From Xylanibacter ruminicola Ga6B6 (GTDB taxonomy: Bacteria > Bacteroidota > Bacteroidia > Bacteroidales > Bacteroidaceae), in the NCBI RefSeq assembly GCF_000687715.1, contig NZ_JHXD01000006.1, forward strand, positions 79,600 through 143,599: a stretch of 64,000 nt of DNA, in the 5' to 3' direction. A program made the translations under genes and the position numbers. The notes under the pieces were generated by a model that ran no database searches, was not told where the DNA came from, and saw only the letters and a list, made by a program, of their open reading frames with translations. Of this stretch, positions 8,102 to 16,769 are shown piece by piece. Every line of letters starts with the position of its first letter. Within the stretch, counting starts at the first letter, position 1.

Positions 8102-10063
8102 TTATTTCCACCAGAAATCATCCTGGAATGTACCTTGTACATAGTCGGTGAATCTCATATACGCGTTAGCAATGTTTGTTCTTTCTGGAACAGGTGTGAA
8201 TGTGTCATCAACCAAAATCTTACAAGCAGCTTCGCCTCTTGTGGCTTTTAGCTCCATCCATGAACCGTTCTTCAGTACCTCAATCTTGATGTTCTTAATC
8301 TGTTCAGGCGTCGTGTACTCTCCATCAACTTCGAATGTAACAGGATCTACAGTAGGTCCTGAACCTGTGTTGTACATCTTATAAGTGCCACTTGCGTTAG
8401 GAGACGTTTCTCCAAATAGACCGTGTACCTCTATGCCCTTGACTCTCAGCGGGAGGGTACCACCTGCACAGATCAGCTTCAGAGTGGTCTTGCCACCTTC
8501 TGCCTTCACTACATCGAATACAACATCGTTGAAGTCGAAGTCGCCAGCCTCTGATGCCGACAGGTCTTCAGCAATCACGCGATAGAGTGGGGTACTGCTA
8601 CCTACGAAACCTGGGTTACATGGTGTTGCTGTAATGTTGATGTTAGGCTTGCCTGACTGGAAACCTGCAGCATAAATATTGTTATCGATGCTGAAACCGT
8701 CTTTCTCATAAATAAACTTATTTCCACTACCATCGTTGCCCTGAGCAAAATGCGTCTCAGCCGAAACATACAGGTTGCCGCCATAGGTTACAGCACCATG
8801 ACTGTTGATGCTCGCAAGATATGTGTCTCTGACAATATCCTTAGCTTGGAATACAGCATATCCATCTTGTGAGATTCCATAGATGCCATAACCATCATCA
8901 CCAGTCTTTCCACACTCAAACTGAGCAGTTTTCTCGACTACAAACACTGCATCCGCTCCCATTAGAATCTTAAATGGACCAGAAACGGCACCTGTACTTG
9001 AATCTCTACCTCCATAGAAATTCTCTGTCAATACACCACAACCAGCATCAATCTTAAATGATCCTGTAGCTGATGAGATATTCATCTCGAAGTCATGAGT
9101 CACCTCAAGCATACAGTTGTTGATCACGTTCTCGCTTCCGCCGATGTAAGCATAATCATAGGTAGTCCAATGTCCGTTGTTTACCCAGCCAGAGTTGTTG
9201 CTGTTAACTTTGGTGGTGCCAGTAACAGTACACTCGGCATTGTTCTGTATAGCACCTGCGTTCACAGTAACATTGGTGGCATTGATGGTACCATCGTTTA
9301 CAATTCTGCTATCATTGCTTTCGGCATTCACACTTCCTGCTTCCAGTGTACCAACATTATAGAGGAAACTTGCCATGTTTACTTCAAAAGTACCAGCTTT
9401 GATAGTTCCATGATTATACACCTTTGTGTTGGTGTTAGCCTTGAGGAAACCTGCAGTTTCGAGTGTAGCACCTTCTGCAATATAAATGGCATCAACATTT
9501 AAAGTGGTGGCGCTAAGCTCGGCTAACTTTAAGGTTGCTCCAGTGAGCAGATAGATTTCCGATCTATAATCTGGGGCAAATTTAGGTGCTGCAGCATTGG
9601 TGTCATCATTGGATAAATCAACAGTACCTGTTATGTAAATCTTGCTAGCGCCAGCCCATGTAGAAACGGATTGGGTTTCTGAATCAATGTAATATGAACC
9701 AGCTCCAGCTCCATTTGGAGAAAGTCTGTTAACACCTGCAGGCACATCATCCAAGAAATTGCTGGCATCGCAGTCAGTTGGGAAAGAAATCGTAGGCTGT
9801 AAGTTGCCTTTGCAGGTAGCATAAGTGCCCACGGCACGTGTAAGGGCGCGCGATTTGGCATTTTTGCTGCTGAATCCCCAGTCAACATTGGGGCCAACCT
9901 TACCAAACGCTCTTTCAAAAGCAACTGCATACGTTTCGTTCAAATTCTGTTCAACTTTCTCCTCACTGTATTGATATTTATCCTTACTACACGAAGAGAG
10001 TACCATTGTACCCAATATGGTGGCTACAATCACAATCATTCCATAATAACAGTTCTTTTTCAT
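8102..10063 (-). CDS. LruC/DUF4842-domain surface lipoprotein
   Basis: A 653-residue exported lipoprotein: hydrophobic signal, then lipobox VLSSC with Cys25. The middle part (about residues 130-480) is rich in Asn, Thr, Gly and short hydrophobic strands (for example NGTINATNVTVNAGAIQNNAECTV), suggesting a beta-helix or adhesin-like stalk. The C-terminal part has the LruC signature EAGDFDFNDVVFDVV near residue 515, followed by KTTLKLICAGGTLPLRVKGIEVHGLFG, as in DUF4842 proteins of Bacteroidota. The D-F-D-F-N-D segment looks calcium-binding. It is a single-gene unit with its own -7 box and a terminator. Function is unknown; a cell-surface or matrix role is inference. Confidence 0.88.
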   Translation of the reverse strand: MKKNCYYGMIVIVATILGTMVLSSCSKDKYQYSEEKVEQNLNETYAVAFERAFGKVGPNVDWGFSSKNAKSRALTRAVGTYATCKGNLQPTISFPTDCDASNFLDDVPAGVNRLSPNGAGAGSYYIDSETQSVSTWAGASKIYITGTVDLSNDDTNAAAPKFAPDYRSEIYLLTGATLKLAELSATTLNVDAIYIAEGATLETAGFLKANTNTKVYNHGTIKAGTFEVNMASFLYNVGTLEAGSVNAESNDSRIVNDGTINATNVTVNAGAIQNNAECTVTGTTKVNSNNSGWVNNGHWTTYDYAYIGGSENVINNCMLEVTHDFEMNISSATGSFKIDAGCGVLTENFYGGRDSSTGAVSGPFKILMGADAVFVVEKTAQFECGKTGDDGYGIYGISQDGYAVFQAKDIVRDTYLASINSHGAVTYGGNLYVSAETHFAQGNDGSGNKFIYEKDGFSIDNNIYAAGFQSGKPNINITATPCNPGFVGSSTPLYRVIAEDLSASEAGDFDFNDVVFDVVKAEGGKTTLKLICAGGTLPLRVKGIEVHGLFGETSPNASGTYKMYNTGSGPTVDPVTFEVDGEYTTPEQIKNIKIEVLKNGSWMELKATRGEAACKILVDDTFTPVPERTNIANAYMRFTDYVQGTFQDDFWWK

Positions 10064-10114
10064 AATTGTAATAGGTTAAATTAGTAATTGTATTAATCAT
10101 TGATATATTTGGCG

Positions 10115-10122
10115 CAAATATA
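10115..10122 (-). promoter_or_regulatory. -7 box before the LruC lipoprotein gene
   Basis: TATATTTG on the minus strand, about 51 nt before the ATG at 10063. A matching -33 TTTG was not found at the expected spacing. Confidence 0.45.
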
Positions 10123-10315
10123 CGAAAAATACTAAAATGTTGTATGTCTTGACTAGTTAATAAGAGTTAACTGTTGCGCAAAAAAATATGTGTTCGCAAA
10201 CAAAAAACATCGTATTGTCGATGGATTACGCGTGATATGTGCCAAAATCTTAGATGCCCTATCGTATATTTTTTCTATAGAATAAGCATTATTATTATTT
10301 TAAATTATGTAATTA

Positions 10316-10743
10316 GCCTACATGCCTACATGTTTTTGCCGTTTACCTACGTACTAACAGATATTGTTTGCCTAGTTAGCAGCTTTTATCCTTAATACTC
10401 GTTGCGAAATTCTCTAGAGAATTTTGCCGTTACCTAGGCACTCAGTAGTGTTTAGTAAGGCACTTAGCTGAAAATTCTCTAGAGAATTTCGCAGCATCCT
10501 TTAGGAAGAAATATTGCAAGTACATTAATAAGTATGTTTTCGCAAGGCAGAAAGTAGCTTTTCGCATACTGATAAGTAAGCATCGAGAGACCCAAAAGCT
10601 ACTTTTCGTACCCTAAAAAGCTACTTTTCGGTCGATTTTATGTAGGCTTTATGTAGGCTTTTGTGGTACTTTATGTAGGCTTGAAAACGCCAGAAATCCT
10701 TTATGCATGCGGTTTTCGAGCGATTTTATGTAGGCATGTAGGC
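10316..10743. repeat. gene-free repeat block bounded by 16-bp inverted repeats
   Basis: The 805 nt between 10064 and 10868 hold no convincing gene; open frames of 71-73 codons there have no family features. The core is bounded by exact inverted copies of GCCTACATGCCTACAT (10316-10331 and, inverted, 10728-10743). Inside are four direct copies of TTTATGTAGGC (10637-10737), three AAAAGCTACTTTT-type palindromes (10551-10630) and a pair of 18-bp palindromes (10404-10492). The layout resembles a non-autonomous repeat element or a cluster of intergenic palindromic repeats. No transposase gene or target-site duplication was recognised. Confidence 0.65.
10404..10492. repeat. 22-bp inverted repeat whose arms are themselves 18-bp palindromes
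   Basis: AAATTCTCTAGAGAATTT, a perfect 18-bp palindrome, occurs at 10407-10424 and at 10472-10489. Flanking bases extend the two copies into an exact 22-bp inverted repeat (10404-10425 against 10471-10492), separated by 45 nt. Each arm can form a hairpin alone or pair with the other. Confidence 0.9.
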
Positions 10744-10812
10744 AATATGCCGAAAAATTTTTTGGGGAAATGGAATCATATGGAATACTGGTTGATTGAG
10801 AAATAAAACAAA

Positions 10813-10841
10813 AGAGGTGCAGACGTTGAATCTGCACCTCT
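10813..10841 (-). terminator. dnaK terminator
   Basis: On the minus strand a perfect 11-bp stem AGAGGTGCAGA/TCTGCACCTCT with a 7-nt loop is followed by TTTGTTTTATTT. It lies 28 nt after the dnaK stop. Confidence 0.9.
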
Positions 10842-10868
10842 TGGTTATGTTGTAAGTAAATCAATTAT

Positions 10869-12785
10869 TTACTTTACCTCCTCGAAGTCGGCATCCTGGA
10901 TGTCCTCAGCCTTTGGACCCTCCTGCTGAGCCTGCTGCTGACCGCCCTGGAACTGATCGCCACCAGGCTGACCTGCTGCACCGCTCTGCTGGTACATCTG
11001 CTGTGAAGCAGTCTGCCAAGCAGTGTTCAGAGCTGCGATAGCTGTGTCGATAGCAGCTACGTCGCCTGCCTTGTGAGCATCCTTGAGCTGCTGCAGAGCC
11101 TGCTCGATAGCTGGCTTGTGCTGTGCAGGGATCTTATCGCCAAGCTCCTTCAGCTGATTCTCGGTCTGGAAAATCATTGAGTCGGCCTGGTTCAGCTTGT
11201 CAATACGCTCGCGCTCCTTCTTATCGTTCTCGGCATTCTGCTCAGCCTCGGCCTTCATGCGGTTGATCTCGTCCTGTGACAGACCAGATGAAGCCTCGAT
11301 GCGGATAGCCTGCTCCTTACCTGTAGCCTTATCCTTGGCAGATACCTTGAGGATACCGTTGGCATCGATATCGAAGGTTACCTCGATCTGAGGAATACCA
11401 CGACGTGCTGGAGCGATACCTGTAAGGTTGAACTGTCCGATGCTCTTGTTCTGAGCAGCCATTGGGCGCTCACCCTGCAGAACGTGGATAGTTACCTCAG
11501 TCTGGTTATCAGCTGCTGTAGAGAATGTCTCGCTCTTCTTGCAAGGGATAGTTGAGTTAGCCTCGATCAGCTTGGTCATTACACCACCCATGGTCTCGAT
11601 ACCCAGTGTAAGAGGAGTAACGTCGAGCAGTACGATGTCGCCTACACCACCTTCCTTGTTCAGGATAGCACCCTGGATTGAAGCACCTACGGCTACAACC
11701 TCGTCAGGATTTACACCCTTTGAAGGCTCCTTACCGAAGTAGTTCTTAACCAGAGTCTGAACAGCTGGGATACGGCTTGAACCACCTACCAGGATAACCT
11801 CGTCGATATCAGCTGTGTTCAGCTTAGCATCGGCCATAGCCTTCTGACATGGAGCCAGACAAGCCTGGATGAGGTCGTGAGCCAGCTGCTCGAACTTAGC
11901 ACGGGTAAGAGTCTTAACCAAGTGCTTAGGTACACCGCCTACAGGCATGATGTATGGCAGGTTGATCTCGGTGCTTGTGCTTGAAGACAGCTCGATCTTA
12001 GCCTTCTCAGCAGCCTCCTTCAGGCGCTGCATAGCCATTGGGTCGCTCTTCAGGTCGGCACCCTCGTCGTTCTTGAACTCCTGTACCAGCCAGTCGATGA
12101 TAACCTGGTCGAAGTCGTCACCACCCAGGTGAGTATCACCATTGGTAGAAAGTACCTCGAATACGCCGCCACCGAACTCCAGAATAGAGATATCGAATGT
12201 ACCACCACCCAGGTCGAATACGGCAATCTTCATATCCTTGTTAGCCTTATCAACACCGTAAGCCAAAGCTGCGGCTGTAGGCTCGTTTACAATACGCTTT
12301 ACGTCGAGACCAGCAATCTGACCAGCCTCCTTAGTAGCCTGACGCTGAGAATCTGAGAAGTAAGCAGGTACGGTGATAACTGCCTCTGTAACCTCCTGTC
12401 CGAGATAATCCTCGGCAGTCTTCTTCATCTTCTGCAGAACCATAGCAGAGATTTCCTGTGGAGTGTACTTACGACCGTTGATGTCAACACGTGGGTAGCC
12501 ACCCTCGTTAACTACGGTATATGGTACACGACCGATTTCCTTCTCAGTCTGCTGCCAGTTCTCACCCATGAAACGCTTGATAGAGTAAACAGTGTTCTTA
12601 GGATTAGTGATGGCCTGACGCTTAGCAGGGTCACCGATCTTACGCTCACCGTTGTCAACAAAACCAACTACAGAAGGTGTTGTACGCTTACCCTCGCTGT
12701 TGGCAATTACTACTGGCTCGTTACCCTCGAATACGGCAACACAGCTGTTGGTAGTTCCTAAATCGATTCCAATAATCTTTCCCAT
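10869..12785 (-). CDS. dnaK: molecular chaperone DnaK (Hsp70)
   Basis: An ATP-dependent Hsp70 chaperone of 638 residues, the usual length. The N-terminal nucleotide-binding domain starts [21 protein letters not shown], with [10 protein letters not shown] near residue 190 and [12 protein letters not shown] near 335. The interdomain linker is [15 protein letters not shown]. The substrate-binding domain and helical lid follow, ending in a Gln/Gly-rich tail and the conserved C-terminus DADFEEVK that docks co-chaperones. The gene is monocistronic: dnaJ and grpE are not adjacent, and it has a strong terminator. Upstream there is a TGGCAC-N5-TTGCA element of sigma-54 type and no housekeeping -33/-7 pair. 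Codon use is conserved and typical of a highly expressed gene. Confidence 0.98.
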   Translation of the reverse strand: MGKIIGIDLGTTNSCVAVFEGNEPVVIANSEGKRTTPSVVGFVDNGERKIGDPAKRQAITNPKNTVYSIKRFMGENWQQTEKEIGRVPYTVVNEGGYPRVDINGRKYTPQEISAMVLQKMKKTAEDYLGQEVTEAVITVPAYFSDSQRQATKEAGQIAGLDVKRIVNEPTAAALAYGVDKANKDMKIAVFDLGGGTFDISILEFGGGVFEVLSTNGDTHLGGDDFDQVIIDWLVQEFKNDEGADLKSDPMAMQRLKEAAEKAKIELSSSTSTEINLPYIMPVGGVPKHLVKTLTRAKFEQLAHDLIQACLAPCQKAMADAKLNTADIDEVILVGGSSRIPAVQTLVKNYFGKEPSKGVNPDEVVAVGASIQGAILNKEGGVGDIVLLDVTPLTLGIETMGGVMTKLIEANSTIPCKKSETFSTAADNQTEVTIHVLQGERPMAAQNKSIGQFNLTGIAPARRGIPQIEVTFDIDANGILKVSAKDKATGKEQAIRIEASSGLSQDEINRMKAEAEQNAENDKKERERIDKLNQADSMIFQTENQLKELGDKIPAQHKPAIEQALQQLKDAHKAGDVAAIDTAIAALNTAWQTASQQMYQQSGAAGQPGGDQFQGGQQQAQQEGPKAEDIQDADFEEVK

Positions 12786-12832
12786 AATTCTTATATTTTT
12801 TTAATTTATACTCAATTTGACACAATCGGGAG

Positions 12833-12848
12833 TGCAAAGCATGTGCCA
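12833..12848 (-). promoter_or_regulatory. sigma-54 (RpoN) type -24/-12 promoter of dnaK
   Basis: On the minus strand TGGCAC-ATGCT-TTGCA reproduces the RpoN consensus, including the invariant GG-N10-GC spacing. Transcription would start near 12822, leaving a leader of about 37 nt before the ATG at 12785. The usual Bacteroidota TAnnTTTG box with TTTG is not present at this position. Confidence 0.6.
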
Positions 12849-12895
12849 AAATGTCCTTTTATGATAAAAATGTTTTTTATTACGTCATTTTGGCA
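12844..12895. repeat. 10-bp inverted repeat between dnaK and the divergent gene
   Basis: TGCCAAAATG (12844-12853) and CATTTTGGCA (12886-12895) are perfect inverted copies 32 nt apart. The left arm overlaps the -24 element of the dnaK promoter. The pair could be an operator or simply two related promoter-like half sites. Confidence 0.55.
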
Positions 12896-12902
12896 TAAAA
12901 TA

Positions 12903-12934
12903 TTTGGATATTCATCCGAAAAAGTCTATCTTTG
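12903..12934 (+). promoter_or_regulatory. promoter of the secreted BamE-like protein gene
   Basis: TTTG (12903-12906), a 20-nt spacer and TATCTTTG (12927-12934) match the Bacteroidota consensus exactly. The predicted start near 12938-12940 favours the ATG at 12966. The upstream ATG at 12843 would lie before this promoter. Confidence 0.8.
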
Positions 12935-12965
12935 CACACAGAATTCTATAATAAAACAATCGGTC

Positions 12966-14375
12966 ATGATGAAAAAACTGTTTTTTACTGCCTGTATGTC
13001 GTTTGCCTTTCTGGCAACCTCGGCTCAGACCAACTCTTATATCGTGAAGACTAAGGGTGCCACTAGGAGTGCTCAGAATCACATGGCAGACGTGATTGCC
13101 GAAGTGAAGGAGGAGGATGAGGAGAGCTCGAAGGACTTCATCAGCCAGAACTTCCGCTATCAGAGTTTGTGCGATTGGGAAGAGGGCATGAAGTTTATGG
13201 TGATGCCCGAGAAGCTTGATCTGGTGGTGAAAACTTTTACTGATGCTGCCACAGGTAAGAATGTAAGCAACCTGAAGCTGAAGTACAAAATCATGATTTA
13301 CAAAGGCCATTCAGAGGGTAAGGATGGTAGAGCACAGATTGATTTCTTGTGTCAGGATGATGGCAAAAACTATTATTATGTGATAGATCACCTTACGTTC
13401 GACGACTATTGTTTCCAGAGAACGGGCGTGCCCACATTGGCTTATCTGGGCGATGTGGATATTGCTAGGGAGAAGCTGCAGGATAAGGTGCTTTATACCA
13501 AGAGTAAACTTTACCGGGTTGACACAGAGTATGATGGCGAAGGCTATCAGGAGGTGATAGTGGATAATGATTTGGTGGTAAAAGTGGTAGCCGTTGGCGT
13601 TGGCTCGCGTAACTATCCTGTAAAAATAGTTGTAGAGGATAATAATGGCAACCAGTTCTACCAGAACGTAACGATGTCGAGGACAAACTGTGCCACTCGT
13701 GACGATGAGTTTGAGGGCGATGAGGCTCGATTCTTGTTTAATAACTCGTTCGAGTTGCAGGACGACATCATGTCAATCAGCAGTCGTAACTACAAGATTT
13801 TTGTGGGCAAAGTTGTTCATACCAAGATACCTGTAAAAATGCTGAACGAGGTTACCAACAAGCAGCAGGCTATCCCACGTTTGGCTGAGTATAGGATTGA
13901 GTCGATTACACCTCATAAGGGCGATGATATGGCTACTGTTAAGCTTAAGAATACGACGCTTGGTACCTTCTTCTTTGCAGATTGCTACCTTGATCAGTAT
14001 AAGAGTGAGGCCCATCCCGAACAGTTCTTTGGATTGATATTTGCCCCTGGAGCCGGCAAGAAGGTGGTTACCAGCGAGGCCAGTCGTGCTATGATTCGTG
14101 CCGGACACGTTGGTATTGGTATGAGCGAGGACGAGGTACAGATGGCTGCTGGTGAACCTGATAAGGTTGAGAACGGCCAAGGCGGTCAGTACTTCTGGAT
14201 ATTTAAACGCTCGAACGATAAGCTGTTGTATGTAGAGTTTGATGGTTCGGGTATAGTGAAGAAAACCAGTGTTAAGGATATGGAAGAGCGCACTGGTAAG
14301 AAGAAAAAATCTAAGAAGCCTGAACCTGTTAAGGGTTGGATGGGTGGATCAAAAGCCGATCCGTTAGCAGATTAA
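12966..14375 (+). CDS. secreted protein of unknown function with a BamE/SmpA-like C-terminal region
   Basis: 469 residues from MMKKLFFTACMSFAFLATSAQTN, a clear signal peptide with cleavage after TSAQ. The open frame extends upstream to 12843, but the promoter at 12903-12934 and the signal peptide support the 12966 start. The middle region is not recognised. The part at about residues 375-430 reads AGHVGIGMSEDEVQMAAGEPDKVENGQGG...YFWIF...LYVEFDGSGIVKK. This resembles the SmpA/BamE fold (G-M-T-x-x-x-V....G-x-P), which in other proteins binds envelope partners. The C-terminus is Lys-rich. A periplasmic location is likely. It is a single-gene unit, divergent from dnaK, ending at a shared bidirectional terminator. 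Confidence 0.75.
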   Translation: MMKKLFFTACMSFAFLATSAQTNSYIVKTKGATRSAQNHMADVIAEVKEEDEESSKDFISQNFRYQSLCDWEEGMKFMVMPEKLDLVVKTFTDAATGKNVSNLKLKYKIMIYKGHSEGKDGRAQIDFLCQDDGKNYYYVIDHLTFDDYCFQRTGVPTLAYLGDVDIAREKLQDKVLYTKSKLYRVDTEYDGEGYQEVIVDNDLVVKVVAVGVGSRNYPVKIVVEDNNGNQFYQNVTMSRTNCATRDDEFEGDEARFLFNNSFELQDDIMSISSRNYKIFVGKVVHTKIPVKMLNEVTNKQQAIPRLAEYRIESITPHKGDDMATVKLKNTTLGTFFFADCYLDQYKSEAHPEQFFGLIFAPGAGKKVVTSEASRAMIRAGHVGIGMSEDEVQMAAGEPDKVENGQGGQYFWIFKRSNDKLLYVEFDGSGIVKKTSVKDMEERTGKKKKSKKPEPVKGWMGGSKADPLAD

Positions 14376-14385
14376 AATACAAACA

Positions 14386-14413
14386 GAAATCCCAGCCAAA
14401 CGGCTGGGATTTC
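14386..14413. terminator. bidirectional terminator between convergent genes
   Basis: A perfect 12-bp stem GAAATCCCAGCC/GGCTGGGATTTC with loop AAAC. T-rich tracts follow on both strands (TTGTTT on plus, TGTTTGTATTTT on minus). It lies between the stops at 14375 and 14424. Confidence 0.9.
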
Positions 14414-14423
14414 TTGTTTCATG

Positions 14424-15446
14424 TTATTTCTTATCAGCGATTGCTTCCATAATCTTTGCTTCGAGTTCCTCGCAGAGTTCTGGGTTATCCTTGAGCAGTG
14501 CTTTTACTGCATCGCGGCCTTGAGCTAACTTCGAGTCGCCGTAGCTGAACCATGAGCCACTCTTCTTGATAATCTCGTATTCAACACCCAGATCCACAAT
14601 CTCGCCAATCTTTGAGATTCCCTCGCCAAAGGTAATCTCGAATTCGGCCTTGCGGAATGGGGGAGCCACCTTGTTCTTAATCACCTTTACACGTACTTGG
14701 TTACCGATGATGTTGTCGCCATCCTTAATAGCTGTAACTTTGCGGATATCCAGACGTACTGAAGCGTAGAACTTCAGGGCGTTACCACCAGTGGTGGTCT
14801 CGGGATTACCGAACATCACACCAATCTTTTCGCGCAACTGGTTGATGAAGATACAGGTAGTATTGGTCTTCGAGATGGTTGAGGTGAGCTTGCGGAGTGC
14901 CTGGCTCATCAAGCGGGCCTGCAAACCTACTGCTGAATCACCCATGTCGCCCTCAATTTCCTTCTTTGGTGTCAGAGCTGCTACAGAGTCGATAACGATA
15001 ATATCGATGGCGCTCGAACGAATCAGCTGATCGGCAATCTCCAATGCCTGCTCACCATTATCGGGCTGTGAGATGTAGAGGTTTTCTACATCAACACCCA
15101 GGTGGGCAGCATAGAAACGGTCGAATGCATGCTCGGCATCGATGAAAGCGGCAATACCACCATTCTTCTGGCACTCTGCAATAGCGTGGATGGCCAGTGT
15201 GGTTTTACCTGACGACTCAGGACCATAGATCTCGATGATACGACCCTTGGGGTAGCCGCCTACACCCAGTGCTGCATTTAAACCAATCGAACCAGTTGGA
15301 ATAACTTCTACGTTATCAATCTGTTCGTCTCCCATGCGCATAATCGAGCCTTTACCATAGTCCTTCTCAATCTTAGACATGGCAGCCTGAAGCGCTTTCA
15401 TTTTCTCTTGCTGAGGCGACAAGGCCTCTTCCTTTTCTTTTGCCAT
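14424..15446 (-). CDS. recA: recombinase RecA
   Basis: A DNA-dependent ATPase for homologous recombination, 340 residues (usual about 340-350). Walker [10 protein letters not shown] is at residues 75-83, followed by the ATPase strand [10 protein letters not shown] near 143-152. The L2 region is near [22 protein letters not shown]. It starts [20 protein letters not shown]. No promoter or SOS-type operator is visible in the 41 nt upstream, so it is probably transcribed with the two genes before it (start at 17375). Terminator at 14386-14413. Confidence 0.98.
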   Translation of the reverse strand: MAKEKEEALSPQQEKMKALQAAMSKIEKDYGKGSIMRMGDEQIDNVEVIPTGSIGLNAALGVGGYPKGRIIEIYGPESSGKTTLAIHAIAECQKNGGIAAFIDAEHAFDRFYAAHLGVDVENLYISQPDNGEQALEIADQLIRSSAIDIIVIDSVAALTPKKEIEGDMGDSAVGLQARLMSQALRKLTSTISKTNTTCIFINQLREKIGVMFGNPETTTGGNALKFYASVRLDIRKVTAIKDGDNIIGNQVRVKVIKNKVAPPFRKAEFEITFGEGISKIGEIVDLGVEYEIIKKSGSWFSYGDSKLAQGRDAVKALLKDNPELCEELEAKIMEAIADKK

Positions 15447-15487
15447 AGTTAGTTTTACTACGTTACGATTAATGATTTATGTTTTAT

Positions 15488-16726
15488 TTAGAGCTCAAGA
15501 TCTCCGTCGTGAATCTCGTGCCAAGGCAGACCCTGCTTGTTGAGCTGCTCCATGAATGGATCGGGATCGAACTCCTCGACGTTGTGAACGCCTGGGGTGT
15601 TCCAAAGTCCCTTGCAGAACATCATGGCACCAATCATTGCAGGTACACCTGTGGTGTAGCTAACACCCTGCATGCCGGTCTCCTCGTAGGCGGCACGGTG
15701 GCTGCAGTTGTTATATACATAATAGGTGTGCTCCTTGCCATCGTTGCCAATACCGCGGATGCGACAGCCGATAGAGGTCTGACCCTCGTAGTTCTCGCCC
15801 AGATCCTGTGGGTTAGGCAGCACGGCCTTCAGGAACTGCAGAGGTACAATCTTTACCTTGGCAGTACCAGTACCATCGGCCAATGGTGCCTCGTACTCTA
15901 CCTCGTCGATACGGCTCATGCCGATGTTCTGAATCACTTCGAGGTGTTTCAGATACTGCTGACCAAAGGTCATCCAGAAACGGGCACGCTTGATGGTGGG
16001 GTAGTTGATAACCAGACTCTCGATTTCCTCGTGGTGCAGCAGATAGCTGTCGCGAGGACCGATCTCTGGATAGGTAAGATCCTTGTGAATCTCCAGAGGC
16101 TCTGTCTCAACCCACTTGCCATCTTCCCAGTACAGTCCCTTCTGGGTAATCTCGCGGATGTTGATCTCTGGGTTGAAGTTGGTGGCGAAAGCCTTGTGGT
16201 GGTCGCCAGCGTTACAGTCAACAATATCCAGATACTGAATCTCCTTGAAATGGTGCTTTGCAGCGTAAGCGGTGTAGATAGAGGTTACACCTGGGTCGAA
16301 ACCGCAACCCAGAATAGCTGTCAGTCCAGCCTTCTCGAAGCGCTCGCGATAAGCCCACTGCCATGAGTACTCAAAGTGAGCCTCGTCCTTTGGCTCGTAG
16401 TTGGCGGTGTCGAGATAGTTGCAACCGCAAGCCAGGCAGGCATCCATAATTGTGAGGTCCTGATAGGGCAGGGCCAGGTTGATAACCAGCTCGGGCTTGA
16501 AGTCGTTGAACAGCACCTTGAGCTGCTCTACATCATCAGCATCAACCTGAGCGGTCTTAATATCCATTTTATATCCAGCCTTGTGGATATCCTCCACAAT
16601 CTTATCGCACTTAGCCTTACGGCGACTAGCAATCATAAACTCTGTAAACACGTCAGCGTTCTGAGCAATCTTAAATGCTGCAACGGTAGCCACGCCACCT
16701 GCGCCAATCATTAATACTTTTGCCAT
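15488..16726 (-). CDS. saccharopine dehydrogenase family enzyme, probable carboxy(nor)spermidine dehydrogenase
   Basis: A 412-residue NAD(P)-dependent reductase. The Rossmann motif GAGGVATVAAF is at residues 8-18, and NLALPYQD and CNYLDTANYE follow in family order. GCGFDPGVTSIYTAYA near residue 150 is characteristic of the LYS9/carboxynorspermidine synthase branch. In Bacteroidota this branch condenses aspartate semialdehyde with a diamine to make carboxyspermidine in the alternative spermidine route, so that role is likely. A lysine-pathway role cannot be excluded. It lies between recA (41 nt) and a conserved protein of unknown function (43 nt) in one leftward operon. The decarboxylase partner NspC is not in the window. 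Confidence 0.82.
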   Translation of the reverse strand: MAKVLMIGAGGVATVAAFKIAQNADVFTEFMIASRRKAKCDKIVEDIHKAGYKMDIKTAQVDADDVEQLKVLFNDFKPELVINLALPYQDLTIMDACLACGCNYLDTANYEPKDEAHFEYSWQWAYRERFEKAGLTAILGCGFDPGVTSIYTAYAAKHHFKEIQYLDIVDCNAGDHHKAFATNFNPEINIREITQKGLYWEDGKWVETEPLEIHKDLTYPEIGPRDSYLLHHEEIESLVINYPTIKRARFWMTFGQQYLKHLEVIQNIGMSRIDEVEYEAPLADGTGTAKVKIVPLQFLKAVLPNPQDLGENYEGQTSIGCRIRGIGNDGKEHTYYVYNNCSHRAAYEETGMQGVSYTTGVPAMIGAMMFCKGLWNTPGVHNVEEFDPDPFMEQLNKQGLPWHEIHDGDLEL

Positions 16727-16769
16727 AGTCTAAAATATTTAATGTTTAATTCTTCAATCCTTTAATTCT

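Noticed and set aside
10174..10395. 73-codon frame in the repeat block before dnaK
   Set aside because: Low-complexity composition, no promoter, and no family resemblance. The same applies to the 71-codon minus frame at 10649-10864.
12886..12906. Second sigma-54-like site on the plus strand (TGGCAT...TTTGG)
   Set aside because: The -12 GC is missing (GG-N10-TT), and a perfect housekeeping promoter overlaps it.
15479..16366. 295-codon plus-strand frame opposite the dehydrogenase gene
   Set aside because: It is antisense to a well-conserved gene with clear motifs and shows no family features. Similar antisense frames (for example 19998-20618, 34012-34869, 31448-32272 and 42327-43256) were rejected for the same reason.
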